A DNA stretch of 64,000 bases, from the NCBI RefSeq assembly GCF_017562075.2, contig NC_054083.1, forward strand, positions 12,874,107 through 12,938,106, in the 5' to 3' direction. Position numbers and translations under genes: made by a program. The notes beneath the pieces were generated by a model. It ran no database searches and had not been told where the DNA came from. It saw only the letters and a program-made list of their open reading frames with translations. Below, piece by piece: positions 1 to 13,821 of this stretch; position 1 is the stretch's first letter, and the number at the start of each line of letters is the position of its first letter. This DNA is from Anopheles merus. Taxonomy: Eukaryota; Arthropoda; Insecta; Diptera; Culicidae.

Positions 1-1340
1 TCCAGTGCCCAGCACATACAGACACTTCCGTCAAACGGTTTTTCGACCAGCCGGTCAGGCGTTGAAGGGCGTCACAAGCAGAAGTCAGCAGGGGGATAGA
101 GGTGAGGGCAATTACAGGAATTAAGCAAACAGTGACAACGAGCCGTCACAAAGTCACTTTGACTGCGGAATTGAATTGTAATTAGTGGCAATAAAATTGT
201 TTCGTTTGTATGTATGCCAGGTTTTGCTTCGTTTTTTTGTGTCGTTGTTGCTCCTTTGTGGCTCACTACGTACACAGTACGGCAGCAAAACGACAGGTAC
301 CGTTTTATAGACACACGCCATACCGGACTAAGAAGACCAGACTGAGAGGAACCCGGAGGGCGAAGGAAGATCGGTGGTTTATGATGGCTTTATTACGCGC
401 AACATTCCTTCGGAGGGGGCGCAGTAATTGAAATCCGTACTGCAATGTTTTCCGTGTTGTAAGGCGCTCGAAGTGATCAAGAAATGTTGAATACGTTATA
501 ACTAGATTCTTGTTGGAAGTATCGTGTCGACAATTATATTATACAGTAAAGAGAGCATTTAACTTACTTTTTCGATTCGAGATTATATCAAAAAGCTTTG
601 AGGAAGTGTGTCAAGAGTTTCATGTAAAGTAAAAACGTTTGCTAAAGGAAACATACTCAATGAATAATGCTTGTACAATATTTAACATATTTCAGATGAA
701 AATAATTCCACCTTTGGTTTCTGAATCTAAATCTTTTGTCGGCGTTATTCGGTATTTGTAATTTGGAAGCAAAGTAGTAAGCTGTCTTCAGAGTTAACGT
801 TGAGCAACAGCTTTAGCGCTTCCGTTGCGCGTGCCATGCACAAATCAGAACCTCAAAACTTCTATATCCCGTGAAAAGATCTTATTTTTCTCCTATTTGG
901 CGTATTTGGTATCCAGCTTGTAATGGGGTTTATTCACGCACGCAGCACCATTCCCAGTGGCGGCGCTTACGTGTACAATCTAATGCAAACCACCGTCCTT
1001 TCTTCGCTGCTAGTTACCCTCCATCTCAAGATTGAGTGAAAAAAGTCAACTACATGAAACGAGAAAACATTTTTCGCTCCCAATCATTATTAGTGCGATA
1101 AGCAAAAAAGCACCCGACAAATCAAGGGAGTAGCAGAAAAAACGCACACGCAGAACATGAAAGTAGAAAAAAACCTACACAACATCCAACATGCACACAA
1201 GTAAGTGAACCAGGCGACCAGGCCGACCGGAGGCCGGGGATCGGTCGAGTTTAGGCTTGGTTCGGCTTGTTCCCTTGCGTTGAATGATGGTGTTTTATGT
1301 GCTACATTGTGGTGATCAATCATTTCACGGTTGCACACGC

Positions 1341-1373
<33 letters not shown>
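1341..1373. repeat. (CAG)8(TAG)3 microsatellite
   Basis: Eight CAG units run directly into three TAG units. The CAG part reads as poly-Ser/Ala/Gln in overlapping frames and inflates ORFs on both strands. Confidence 0.95.
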
Positions 1374-1374
<1 letters not shown>

Positions 1375-3475
1375 TCGAAAGAAGCTTGGAACACCCGTTC
1401 GCTTCGTTCGTTTGCCGCGAAGAAAACTTTCCCTGCGCCGGGATGAAATTGACACAACCTTTTGCCGTGGCTGCGACCGCCGCCGCCGCCGTACGAGCTG
1501 ACACATTGTTATCGTGTGGGCCGCCCATTTTATTTCACCTCCATTGCGGTTACCCAACCTCGGTGCACGGTGCCGGCGGCACATCATCCTCATGGTGTCT
1601 CACTTGCTCCCGCCACAACCCGGCGTTCGACCGAGGAACGTGTCAAAAGCATATCTTAATGCAATACGTTATGCTGATGATGCCCACGGAGCGCTCCCGG
1701 ATTCTGGTCCCTGGTGTCGCTGAGGTGTTTTCCCTCTCCAACCGCATTCCCTCCCGATCGCTTCGTTGTTTTCCTCCGCATCCCTCTTTGGTGGAAGGTA
1801 TTTCTGATGCAAAAAGAAGGCATTTTCCCACACACATACACGCTCCGGCAAATGCACAAATCGATGGGAAGAAGTTGGTTGGCATCTGCTGCGGATCGGT
1901 CCCGGTGCGAATTGCGAATGGAAGTAGTTAAAGAGGCCGTCCGCTGTATCTTTCGCGCATTTGCACCGTTTTACTTGAAGAGGTTACCGTGACAAAGCGA
2001 GCGAGGCCGAAGAAGAAACGTAAAAAAGTGCTCCAAGCAGTTGTTGTGCGCTGCTTTTGCGCTTGTCTTTATGGGGTGGACCTGCAGCTAATCTATTACT
2101 TGCAATGGGAGTGCTTTTTTGTTTGCTTCCTCCACTCTCCAGACGCTTAATGGAGTCCAGAGCCGGGAGCAAAGCAAGCAGGGAGGGAATTCTTATGCCG
2201 CCTAGTCGTGAGCTTGCGTGCGCTTGCACTAATTTCATAATTATATATCGGCAGGATGGAAGAAGCGGGGAGAATGCCAAGAAATTTGCTTCCACTTTAC
2301 TTTACGGAACGAGTTAATTGACTTTCAAGTGAACTATTTGAAATTCATGCTGCTCCAAAGCTGCACAACAACATAGCTCTCCCTCCCATTTTCCCTTTGC
2401 TTTTCTCGCCAGCTCCATCTCTCCCTCTTGCGATATCTATCTCTTTCTTTCCCCTCTATCGCACTGCTAGTTGACGGAGCGCGAGCTGTTGCTGCTTAAA
2501 AGGTTTCCCGAATTAGCTTATCTTATCGTGGCCGTGCCGCAAATGCAACTCTAATGCTGCGACGCGCTATGACGAGCTTAGAAAAATAGCGCTAGAGAGA
2601 GGGTGAGCTGTGGACACCCGCACATTAAACTTCTTCCCTCGCGGATGTGTTCCGGCGAATCGGCCATCTCGCCCCATTCCCTGGCAGGGGGTGGAGCGTG
2701 AAATGCAAACGGTTGTAATTGCATTACCTCACCATCACGATTAGCCGCACACAACATTATTATCCGCAGCACCCATCAGCGATCAAAGTCGGCCAGGTAG
2801 TTGCGACCGAGCTAATCTGCGAATGTAAAGCATCGTCGTCTTTTGCTTCTTTTATTAAGAGTGAATTCCACTCTCGCCTTTACCTCGCCTTGCTGCCCCA
2901 CCAACCTCGTTTGCTCGACGGTAATGAGTGCATAAATATTTATTTCAAGCTTTTCGTAACACGGTTACATTTACGAAAAGAAAGAGAGAAAAACAAGTTT
3001 AGCTAATCATTTTCATTTGTGGGATTCGAGGAGGAAATTTACCAACCCACCGCTTGCCCTAGTTACCGCCACAAATTGACTAATTTGTTGACAGCAACAC
3101 ACTTTGCCAAAAGTGAAATCATGTTTTTATCAACTTTTCAGTTTCATTCACGCCCCCGGGGTGCAGCGCAGGTGTCTCGCAGTTAATGGAGGCTAGTTTG
3201 TTGTTTTTTTTTTTTCTCGCTCGCCTTTTTTCACTTGCTCCCATTTGTAGTTTCTCTGCTTGTGCAATCATTGCCCGCAGTCGGTCGGCCGATCTGAACT
3301 CATTTATGCTCGCAATCAGTGATTTTATTGCGATCACATGAAACCGGTTGCGTACCCCTTGGTGACCAGACAGACACTCCCGTCCTGCTGGATGTGGGGT
3401 TAATTTGTAAAACATTCTCGTCATCGATTGATCCATATTTTGCGTTCCGTTTTAGTTCCGATGCAGCAGCAATGT

Positions 3476-3491
3476 GGGGGGGGGGGGGGGG
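3476..3491. repeat. G16 homopolymer
   Basis: Sixteen consecutive G residues, an unusually long G run that can form quadruplex structures and is prone to sequencing length error. Confidence 0.95.
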
Positions 3492-5585
3492 AGAAGCCAA
3501 ACTGTGTTTTGGAAGTAGGTATTTTGAAGAGACGCAGAAATGTCATACACTTCACCTCATTTCCTAGCTAGCACGTGCGGTATTGTTTTGACGCGGTATT
3601 GATTTAGAGCTTTTTCGCAACGCTTGGCTGTCTGCTATTCTTGCTGAGGCAAACAAAGTGGCCACATAAACCCGGTTTCTAGATCGATCGAAATGCAATC
3701 ACCCAAAATGCACAAACCACCAGACGGTTTGCGGTCACCTTACCTGCTCGGTTCAGACAACTGAGGCTCGCTTCATTGCTTTTTATTTGTTGGGTTGTAT
3801 CGCTTTCCATCGCGGGGTACAGTTGTGGACTAATTTATCGCGCCGGCTTTTTTTGACAGTTTACTTGTTTTTCTACTCAAAACGTCTTCGGCTACCTTTG
3901 CTTTTGAATGTTCCTGTTTTACAAGCCCACCGAAAAGGCGGTGTGGCAAACGCAGCCGCGGCCCGCACTTCGACGGTCCCACTGCCAGACAGCCGATGAA
4001 AAACTGCAACGGACCCATTTGATGTGACATTTATTTGAAAGTTTAAGTGGACTGACCGCCGCGATGAACTGCCCCCGGAGGGTAGGGGTGCTGACATTCT
4101 GACCTTTCCGCGCATTCGAATTTTGGCGTGGTGTAGTGGTGGCGGTATTACCCGCCTGTCATACCAGTCCCTTCCGGGCAGTCATTCGTTCGCAGGTTTT
4201 ATTTGACTGTTTTGTGTGTGAGTCTTTTTTCTCATTTTTCCGCTACTTGCCTATCGCGAACAGTGCCGTACGGCCCTGCTGGCCGTAACTTAAGAAGGGC
4301 CTCGCTTGATTTATGAACAAAGTGTAGGGACGCGCAGCTAGAAGAAAAAAACAAAAACCAACACATTAACGCCGGCCGGCCTGGCCGTTTACACTTTTGT
4401 CGTTGTCTTGTTTTGGACAATTTTTTTATGTACTCTTGTTGCTAGTTGTCATTTTTATTATGTCTGCGCAGCCGTCACTGCTTGTATGTCGCAGCCCACC
4501 CTTCCGCTTTTAATTCCTTCGTCCCATGTTGTTTCCACTCCGGATGCATTCGTTGCACCTTTTTTGCAATTCCGATTCCGGCTGCTAGAGCCGCTAGAAG
4601 TTTGCATTTATTTGCCGCAAAGGCACACGCTTTCCGCTCACGGGGTGTAGATCGAGGGCGACACAGAATTCCCCGACTCGGGGGCAATACATGGTGTCAG
4701 CGGTGCGTGCGTAGCGGGAGTTGGTAATCGATTTACGGACCTTCCCTTCGATTCCGTGGCCCGATCGATCGATCAGCGGTGTAGTTCCGCACACCGGAAG
4801 TATTAATATTTATAGTGACAACAGACAACAGCAAAACGCTTAGCAAAGCAACCACCAATAACACGAATCGAATGGGGTCCAATCCCTTGACAAAAACCAC
4901 AAACTAACTGCCCCGATCGAGACTGGTGGTCTAGGAATTGCAGGTTTCGTGATGCAGGCGGGTCGGTTTGGCACGTAGGGCAGGAAGAGGCAAATATCAT
5001 AAATAAAAAAAAAATGTTGTGACAGTTTTTCCACAAGGGAAATGAATTATAATCACATTAAAGTCCATCACACGACACGCTTTGAAATCGTGCTTTCCTT
5101 CTTATTTGCTTCGACCTCGACCCACCGTTCCGGCCCACGGTACGGTGCCAGCAGAAGATTCGTGAATGGATGGACGGGATGATGCCATTGCAAAGCTTGC
5201 TTCCTTTTCTCTTCCTTTCCAATCCCGATCCGAGGCTGCATTTTCAGTCGAGGTCACAGAACACACACACAGGAAAAGGTAAAATCAACAGAAAGCGTAA
5301 AAACCACAAAACTATCTATCTTTTGTCAGCGCTAGCCAGCTTTACGCCCTACCCAACGGGCCAACGGGCTGTATATCCTTTTCCAGGCTCCTGGCAGCGA
5401 AGTGCAGCAAAGTGTTATAAATACAGTTGAAGCAAAACAGTGCAAAGAGTGGCGGCTAACGTGGAAACCCCAGCCTAAAGAAAGCAGGGACGAGTGCATG
5501 TTAGTGCAGGATAATAGCCCGCAAGGAAATAACACACATCATTGCCTAAGTAAACAAAAGTCAAACTAAACAAATACAGTCAATG

Positions 5586-5589
<4 letters not shown>

Positions 5590-5624
<35 letters not shown>
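5590..5624. repeat. (CA)17 microsatellite
   Basis: About 17 uninterrupted CA units, the longest dinucleotide repeat in the window. Confidence 0.97.
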
Positions 5625-5626
<2 letters not shown>

Positions 5627-7077
5627 TACAGGAGGATACCCTCTTTCAGGAAGGGTAGGAAATAAGCGAAATAAGGCTTCGTAGCTTTGGGAGTTGGAAG
5701 GATGTTTATCCTATTTGCGGTAAACGGGCGGCACCGACGCCGGGTGAGATGGTAGGGAAAATCAGTTTCTTAATAAATATTGATGAACGGCACCCGATGG
5801 AACAGCGACGACGGGGCTTGTAACGCCGCCGCACAACACACACACACACTACTTTAATATCCTTTCGCACGCTTTACGCCCTCAACGGGCTTTAAGCAAA
5901 GGCCGGAGAACGTTTTAATAAATGATTCCGCACCGTATCGAGTTTCGGTTGATCCTTTGTGTTCAAGCCGTCGATAAATACAGCTTGCAGCGAGGGAAAA
6001 ATCGTCCACAGCTAGGAGGCTTTTGGATGGAGAGGCCCCTTGCTCCTAGCGGGCAATAGTATGTGAAATCCAATTCCAAAACTATATGTTACCCGCAGCT
6101 ACTGGAAAGTGATTTGGCTTCTAGAAGCAGTGTGTTGCTAAACTAATGTCACACTTGATTGAAGCCGACGTGGGAATGTAGTGTACCCCACTCAACGGAT
6201 TGTGGCAAGATGAGATGTGATCACTTCTCCCAGGAACATACTGCTGCCAATATGTACCCAGTCCCTGCTGGGGATATTGTCCTCCTTTTCCGTGGAAATG
6301 ACCCACCAAAGACACCATCATTTATTATCCTGCCGATGAAGTATCATTTATGTTTCATTCCTACGGAAGATAACCTAGGGTTGGAGTTCCGATGTATTCT
6401 TAAGGGCATTTGTTTTTTGTTTTTGTGTTGCTGTTGCGGTTCACTGGTTTGCAAGATATTCGCCAAGTCTTCCCACAGGGCATCGTGTGCCATATGCCCG
6501 GTGAGTATCAGGAGGTTGCCTCCCCTTCTTTAGCCAGCTTATCGGTGCCAAACATCGACGACATCAATCGTCAATCGTCGGCCAAAGGTGTGGATAAAAG
6601 GCACATCATTTCGCTTCGATCGCCCGCAAAGCGAAGCGCGCGTTCGTTGGGCACACATTTGGAGTCGTATTTCCAATGTAAATATTAATATTAATAAAAT
6701 ATTACATTTTATGGTTCGACGAAATTTATGTCCATTTTCGTACCGGGTTTCGGTTCGTTTGCTTCCCCGTTTGTGTGTTAGTCTCTCTTTCTCTCTCTTA
6801 CTCGCGTTTTGCGGGCACTGTTGGCTTCCTTTTTTTGCTTCAGTTTTATATGATTGCAGTGCGAACCATTGCCGGCAACAAAAACAAACAACCGCGAAAT
6901 GAAACGAAGTCAGTAAAACAGGCGAAGATTAAGCAAACTGCCAGCCCGGCCCTGCTTGCCTTCCCTTGGCCTCTCAACCGCGGCATTCGAACGGAAAAGG
7001 AACGCCATTCGTAGGTGTAAGACGGTTTGATATAACTTTTATACGACTGTGGAATAAAAATGAAACGGTTTTTATTA

Positions 7078-7094
7078 CCCCCCCCCCTCCCCCC
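7078..7094. repeat. C-rich tract
   Basis: Ten C residues, one T, then six C residues on the plus strand. The minus strand is a G-rich quadruplex candidate. Confidence 0.9.
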
Positions 7095-7418
7095 TCTACT
7101 GGTGCACGTGAAACTCTGCCACCCACCATAACCCACCGTGAAGAAAACAGACCAAAGGTGCACACAGGAGAAGATGAAACGGGGGTGCTTGTTTCGACGA
7201 TTGGTCATCTGTCGGTTGGATGCGCACATTTTTCACCGGGATACAGTCCTTAAGCCACCCGTGGCAAACAGACTTCATATATCATTCGGTTCCATCGGCT
7301 GGGCGGTATCAAACTCATATTTGACCTCTCGCTTGATCCTTAGGGAGGAGGACAAAGCTGTCGTCACCCGGAAGAACTTTATCATCATTCCATCCTAGAT
7401 CCAACTCATCGTCATCGG

Positions 7419-7450
7419 TATTATTATTATTATTATGATTATCATCATCA
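7419..7450. repeat. ATT/ATC compound repeat
   Basis: Six ATT-type units followed by a degenerate ATT/ATC run. Confidence 0.85.
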
Positions 7451-9450
7451 CTGTCCTGTGAACATACTGTGAACAGGCAAAAACTCAATCCTGAACGAAT
7501 GGTGCGTTTGTATGTGTATCTTTCCCCCTTTGGGCAGTCTACGTCGTTTGCTGTTTTAAGCGTAAGGAGGATAACTCGGGTGACTTCTCACGCCCAAATC
7601 ACTTCCTATCTTCCGAATCAGATCTTCAACTTCGACCGCCTGCCCAGCTGTTGCCGAGTGTCGTCATCTCGGGTGTGATCATCGGTCCGCTTTGGGGACG
7701 CCGCACTCACACAAAGCGCAGCATGTGTGCTGGCTGCCTCTTCTCGCAACGTTTTTATTGTTTATTTATGGAAAATCTGTTTTCCTTCGTTACGGTTTAA
7801 TGTGTTTATTAGCACCATCACTCGTGGCGTTTAATGTGATTAGGGCAGCTAGCCATTCGTCGCCGTCGTTTGCAAAGGGGTCGTCCCTTGTATGAGCGTG
7901 TATGAGTGTGTGTCGCTAGGAATTGGAAATCAGCGTTGCGATCTTTCATTATTTGCCAACCACGACCCGAAGCACCCCTTCGCCCGAATGGATGAGGGAT
8001 TCTTTTCCTCTCGAACGAGCAAAGGTGACAGTCGGTAAAGATGACTCTCACGGGACACGCAAACTCTTGGTCGTACGTGAGAACGGCCGGTAGTGGTTGG
8101 GTTCGTTCCCCGATGTTCTGAGTTTCGTTTTGCTTTCTCCTAATCTTGCCGCCCAAGGATTTTCGCCTCTTTTGTGTCTAGGAAAGGCAGGAGATGCTCA
8201 TGCTCACTATATGCAGCTCGATTGTTGGGGAGTTTATTTCAAAACTTCGAGGACGAGTGATAACAATGATGAACAGATTTTTATACGTCTTTACGATATT
8301 ATTTATAAGTTGCATAACAATCAGTCATGTCAGAACCATATTAAGCGTTGCGCATTACTTTGTAAAAAATATATCGTTTTTAAGCTCTATCTTAAATTTT
8401 GTAACATTAAGCTTTCCTACACGTTGAGGTACGATAAATGATTGGCCTATTTTACAGTGTATCCCTCAACTTGGCAGCGGAGGTACGGCCAGATTAAGTA
8501 GTTAAATACGGCTTATAGCTCGTACAGGCAAACACACATCTAGCCGAATCCATGCTCCATCCAGACATTGTGTTATCTGTTGTTTTATTATGCTTATTCA
8601 GAAAACGACCAGCAATCGATACGATCGCTTCCAAACTAGACTTTTTCTCCACCTTTTGTTACACATGCAAATGGGAAAATCCACCGATCGAGCGCAAAGC
8701 CTACCATCAACGGCTTATTATCGTCACTGACCGCCCAATAAAGACCGGTTATTTTCTAACCACCCATGTTCCCTGTGCTTCCACTCTTGCACCCCACCGC
8801 AGAGAAGGCTCTCCTAAGGCTAGGACATAAATTGTCCTATCCCATCGTACGCTGCTTTGTTGTTATTCAAATAAGCATCTTCACCACCAATTTCATGTTG
8901 TACTACAATATCACCGCTCTTCCCAATCGATCGCATCTCTCCGCCGTGCCCACGTTAGCAGGCACGCACACGTCGATAGCTCTGGGTATTAGATTTTCAA
9001 CAAACTCGCCCTCCCCTCCCTGCTCCCTCCGTACCCCACCTTACTTCACGCAGGATCGCACGCGGAAGCGAGAGAAGAAGATTAATACCGCTAATGGTCA
9101 TATTTTATGTGCCCAGCCGCGCGACCTTTCCCCAGGCCCAGGCGATCCACAATGGAAACAAACGCAACACATTTGTCGTGCCGCCGACGTAGCTTGTTTT
9201 CTTTTGATTTTTATCGCACACGAATCGATCGATAGATCGACAAGCTTGTAGAGATTCACTTTCTATGGGGTGACCAGCTAGGTGGGGGTTAGGATCTGCG
9301 GTGATCGCAACTGCCTTTCGCGTCCCATCGCTCCACCAAGGCAGGCCCTAAGGTGCGGGTGTAATGGCTCACTTGGCATGGCACGGAACCACACCCAGGG
9401 GCCTCATTTGATTGTGCCTGCGACGATGACGGCGATAATAACGACGGTGT

Positions 9451-9489
9451 GTGATGATCATGATCGGCTCAGGGTGATGATCATGATCG
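9451..9489. repeat. Duplicated palindromic 16-mer
   Basis: Two identical copies of gtgatgatcatgatcg (9451-9466 and 9474-9489) spaced 23 bp start to start. Each contains the perfect palindrome GATCATGATC. Confidence 0.9.
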
Positions 9490-11049
9490 CCCGGTTAACT
9501 AGCCACGGGACCATAACGTTTACCGTTTATCGACCGGTGGCGAATGTTAAATCCGATGTTGGTATTAATTTTATCGATCGTTTCGTTTCCTCTTTCGGAT
9601 GGCTACGTGTGTCAGTGGTTGTGTGTGGATGCGTGTGCTTAGGTTTCACTAGACGCATTTGTTGAATCACAACAGCTCGACGCGTTTGCTTTGTGCCCGG
9701 TGATGATACTCAATGAAAGCTTTGCGCTTGCGCCACCACGCTCGTTAGCGTACGATCCGATCCAGTGTCTATAAAACGGCTGGTAGCCTTATTTGCTGTT
9801 AATTTATGATCGTGTAATACATTAATCAAGTTTTCAAAGCCACCAACTACACCGATCGCCGGGCACCGGGCACTGGCGAGACGGGATCAAACTGTAATGG
9901 GGAATATTTTCACCACGCCCGGTTGCCCCCGAAAGCTCTTAGCAGTAGTTGATGAAATAAGGAGAGTGTAGACGACGTGATTAGAAATTAGTTAACTAGC
10001 GGTGTGACAGGAGGCAATAGAAATTTCGTTTAAATGGCATCATTTCACTTACAACGGAGCTTGCACACACTGTAGAAAACATACATTTACAGCTATTGCA
10101 ATCTGGGGAAACACAATCACCCGCAACACAGCAGAGAGTGGGATCGCTCATTTGTAAGCCGGCTCGCGATGCCGCACGATGTCTTGGTTTGTGCGGCCAG
10201 CGGCAAAGAGTTTACATTACCCGGTTTTTGCGTCATACTCGTCATACGAGTAAACGAGTAGTTAATGCGCACCAGACATGACACTGAATGTTAAAACTTT
10301 AATTAATTAATAGCCTTTCATTTCGCCCACCATTACCGCACGGGAGATGAGATGGCGTACGGGCCCGGCGAGGGAACGCAAACTCACACAGCACACCGCT
10401 TCGTGTTTCATGACGTTACTGTAGTGCTGCCGTGTGCTGCCAAGTACTCACTCAGTTCTGTACCATTTTTCCGCTGCTTCTGCTGATTTGGTTTTTTTTA
10501 TTCGTTCGTTCATTCGTTTGTTTGTTTGTTGTTCGTGTAGCTGTGCCTACCTTCACCACGAATTGAAGTCATGTCATGTTGTAAGCCGCTGGCGTCAGGT
10601 TCTCGTCCTCCCGGCACACTGATCTGATGGCGGAAAGGGTATTGTTTTACAATTGCAAACTAATCCGCAGTGGCACTGTGTCTAGTGGCTCGGGTACTTT
10701 AATTTCGTGTGTGCATGATCATAACGCTGTATGTGTGTGCGTGTGTGTAATAAATACACCAAGGTGCACTAGCCGAGCAGAAATAGAGATCACGGCACGT
10801 GAGTGGTGAGGTGATGCGATGAACGCCCGAAAGGGATGGAAGGAATATCCGCAGAAGGGTGAGGTAGGGCTGCTACCAAGTTGATGCTTGTTGTACTAGT
10901 TGTTTGTTTCCTCGCTTAGTCAGAGCAAATCGATGTAATTGAAGTCTGCACGAAACTCCATCAGCAACCTTTTCCAAAGCCGTTGCATTGGCTTCATCAG
11001 TAGCGAATAGCGGGAGGAATGGGGCTGGGCAAGCAAAAAGCGGGGCGCA

Positions 11050-11067
11050 ATGTCTATGACCTCGAAA
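11050..11067 (+). CDS. Candidate six-codon 5' exon (speculative)
   Basis: ATG at 11050 is followed by five codons (peptide MSMTSK) and then a strong donor, AAA followed by GTAAGT at 11068. The junction is phase 0, which matches the phase of the 24285 acceptor directly. A splice would need a 13.2 kb intron. Support is only the donor quality and phase, so chance is likely. An upstream ATG near 11020 in another frame reads through the same donor. Confidence 0.1.
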
Positions 11068-13522
11068 GTAAGTCTTCTGTGAAACTTAATACCGACCTAA
11101 CGTGGAGTACAAAACGCTTCTAAGCCCTTCCCGGCGTGGCGAAAGGATGGCTGAGCGCAACCGGGAGCGCAGCACAATCCGTGTCATTGTTTATGAACTT
11201 AAAAACATGGTTTCATTTTTTTAAATTGGTTTCATACTGTTTTTTTTTCTTCTTGTTTGTTAGTTGCAAAAACCTCAACGACTTCGGGGCAGACGTGTGT
11301 GAAACCAAGCCGTCGACTGTATGCTTTATTAGATAGTTTGATTGTTTTATGCGAGTTTCAAGAGAAATAAAATCGACAGCTGCTGAATTACACACCGTCA
11401 CACATCGCTGACGGCTCAACGATACACATACACAGCTACAGGCGAGTTTGTCCATGGCAAATGGGCTCTATTGATAAGCGTTGCAGCAATAAATGCACAG
11501 TTTTCGGGTTGAAGGGAGGGCTACAGAGATAGAATTAGTGTTGGAATCTATTTTCCAATGAGCGCGCTAGAGAAGCGCGAAGCTCATCGTGCCGGAACCG
11601 GAACGGTGGCTGGGCAGGGTGCGAATCACACGAAAAGAAACTGGCAACAGCACCACTCATAAACTCACACAAACTGGCGGAAAATCCCAACTGCAACCAG
11701 CAAAGATGGCCGAAACAGTTTCGTTTTGTTGCCTGTCTATAGCGCGCTAGAAGGTCGTAAAATGGCACATACATACGCATTCGTGGCAAGTATAGCCACC
11801 GGGTTGCCCGTTCCCCTCTCTTTTCGATAAACGTCTGTAAAGAGCGTATTTAACGATTTATTAACGCACAGGAATAAAAAAAATCCCCAGTTGTACTAAC
11901 AACATGGCCTACAAGCGTGTTCAGTCCGCTGAACACACCTTGTTTTTTGTGGGTCTTGTTGGGACCCTACCTTGCCAAAGGGTGCCTAAGAATCCTCTTT
12001 AAAAAACACAAGGGTTCATAAACAAAAAAGAAGTAAAATGGCCATTTTTCTAGCATGCCACATTAGCTCAGCAGTAATAGTTGCTGGTAAACGAGGCAAG
12101 GGAGAACTAACCGGAACGCTGCATGTTTGTGATAGAACAAATATGGCCTTGTTAAAATTTCGGAAAACAAAAACGGATGCGGCCAGCGGATCTGGCCGTC
12201 GTGTATCAGAGGCTCGTGTTTCCATTGTCCGTTTCGTGAAAATAAAACCGTCAAACACTGCCGTCAAGATAATTAATTTTATTCAAAGCAAGCGAGAGCC
12301 CGTTAAGGTGTGGCAGCGGACGGACCGACCCTCTGCTGCTGCTTCCGCCGTGGTTGTCGTGGAGGTGACTTGGGAAATTTTTCAACCGCCCCGCTTCGTT
12401 CGCACACTAATAATCCGTCGGAAAAGAACGCAGCGCGCAGAGCGTCACCTTTCCTGCGTCTGGCGGACGGTAATTATGGCGCTGTGATGTGATGTTCCAC
12501 GGATAGCGCATGGAACGTGGAACAAACCCTATGGCCCGACCGTTCTCTACCGTTGAGGCGAAGGGTGCCAAAACACGCAAACAACGCGTCACGATGGAAA
12601 ACGCAACGATGAAACCGGGATGAAACAAAAAGCAACCAAAGGTGACAAAAGACCACCTTCGGGAGAACCCTTCTAACCGACAGTGCAGAAAAGAGCGTGA
12701 AGAGACGGAACGACCTCAGTCAACATGACTGCTGCTGTTGCTGCTGCTGCTATTACTTGTTCCGTTGCCCCGCTCCCGTGCGTATCCATCAGTGACGCCA
12801 TTTTCAAACACAGATCTGATAAGCATTAAAACATGAAAATAACATTAAATCTATACTTTTCCGCGTACACACAGAACCCTTATGTTGGCTGTTGCCGGTT
12901 GTCGGTTGTTCCCTCTTGTGTTTTTGCTTCTGGGACCGGGTAGTAGTTACAGCGACACAAAAAAATACATATTTTACTCGTAAATGGACATTCCGGTAAC
13001 TAATGGTGTTAGGAGTGCTGAAGGAGCTCGGCTACGGGTAGCTCTATTGTTGGACGCTTTCGTGCACAGCGAGCCTTGTGATAAAATGAATCATTTTTAT
13101 GGATGTTTTATGCAAAGTTTACACAGTGCAAGATGAGTTGCTGAACGTTTTGATTGAATAGCGAGCGAGCGAATGCTCAATCCCTTGCTGCCGTGCAAAT
13201 GGGCGGGCGAGCAACGCGCGCCGAAGAACGTCCTGCAGCAGTGCACTCATCATGACACTTGATGAGCATGAGTTTCAGTGCCGCGTGCCAAACATGACCC
13301 TGTAGTGTAGCGACCACCGGCAATCGCCCATTCCCATACACGTGCTCGGACGATGTAAAATCAACCATAGAAAACCCAGTGCAAAACAAGCAAAAACCGT
13401 ACCTGAAATCTCATTACGCGAAATAACATTATAATTCAATAAAAACTCATACATAACACATGTACCATCCATGTCATTTCCCGCGCACGGACAGTTGGCA
13501 CTGTTAGAGATGGAGGGAACGG

Positions 13523-13545
13523 GTGTGTGTGTGTGTGTGTGTGTG
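13523..13545. repeat. (GT)11 microsatellite
   Basis: An uninterrupted GT run. Confidence 0.93.
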
Positions 13546-13792
13546 GAAGCCTGGAAAAAGCCTGTCAGTCGGTTTGTAATAACATTGTCCTCATTGCTAC
13601 GAGGCTTCAGGAATCAGCATGAGGTTACGAACTCTTTTTTGCTCAAGCCCTCCATTTGCTAACATGCACATCCTTCACCAGCCGCCATTCCAGTCCCTCC
13701 CAGTGCACACATACAAACGTGCAGAGCGTTACACGCTCGCATACCAGTCAGCTGTCATGTAGAAAAGATCGCACGGAAAGTACCACAGAAGG

Positions 13793-13821
13793 CAACAACA
13801 ACAACAACAACAACAACAACA
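13793..13821. repeat. (CAA)9 microsatellite
   Basis: Nine CAA units and part of a tenth. It reads as poly-Asn or poly-Gln in plus frames but has no supported exon around it. Confidence 0.93.

Larger units (their letters stand above)
1..5589. other. Upstream noncoding DNA
   Basis: No gene recognised. 1300-2000 is GC-richer with overlapping ORFs on both strands (1386-1931 plus, 1090-1593 minus), which I read as composition effects around a CAG/TAG repeat. It also holds a 16-base G run (3476-3491). The rest alternates AT-rich and mixed sequence with no splice-linked frames. Confidence 0.6.
5625..11049. other. Upstream noncoding DNA
   Basis: No gene recognised. It contains a C-rich run (7078-7094), an ATT/ATC repeat (7419-7450) and a duplicated palindromic 16-mer (9451-9489). 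Short ORFs at 8097-8441, 8766-9251 and 9282-9665 lack recognisable domains. Confidence 0.6.

Noticed and set aside
1386..1931. 181-codon plus-strand ORF
   Set aside because: It lies in GC-richer DNA and is overlapped by long ORFs in other frames and on the other strand. No domain or splice context.
4129..4200. tRNA-Asp-like stretch with an A-box-like TGGTGTAGTGG and CCCGCCTGTCA
   Set aside because: The anticodon stem does not pair and there is no proper B box (GGTTCGANTCC) or acceptor stem. At most it is a degenerate tRNA-related fragment.
5590..5624. CRISPR or satellite array
   Set aside because: All tandem repeats seen are simple microsatellites. There are no spaced direct repeats of array type.
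12038..12487. 149-codon plus-strand ORF
   Set aside because: No recognisable domain, basic composition, and an ORF antisense to its first half. Treated as chance.
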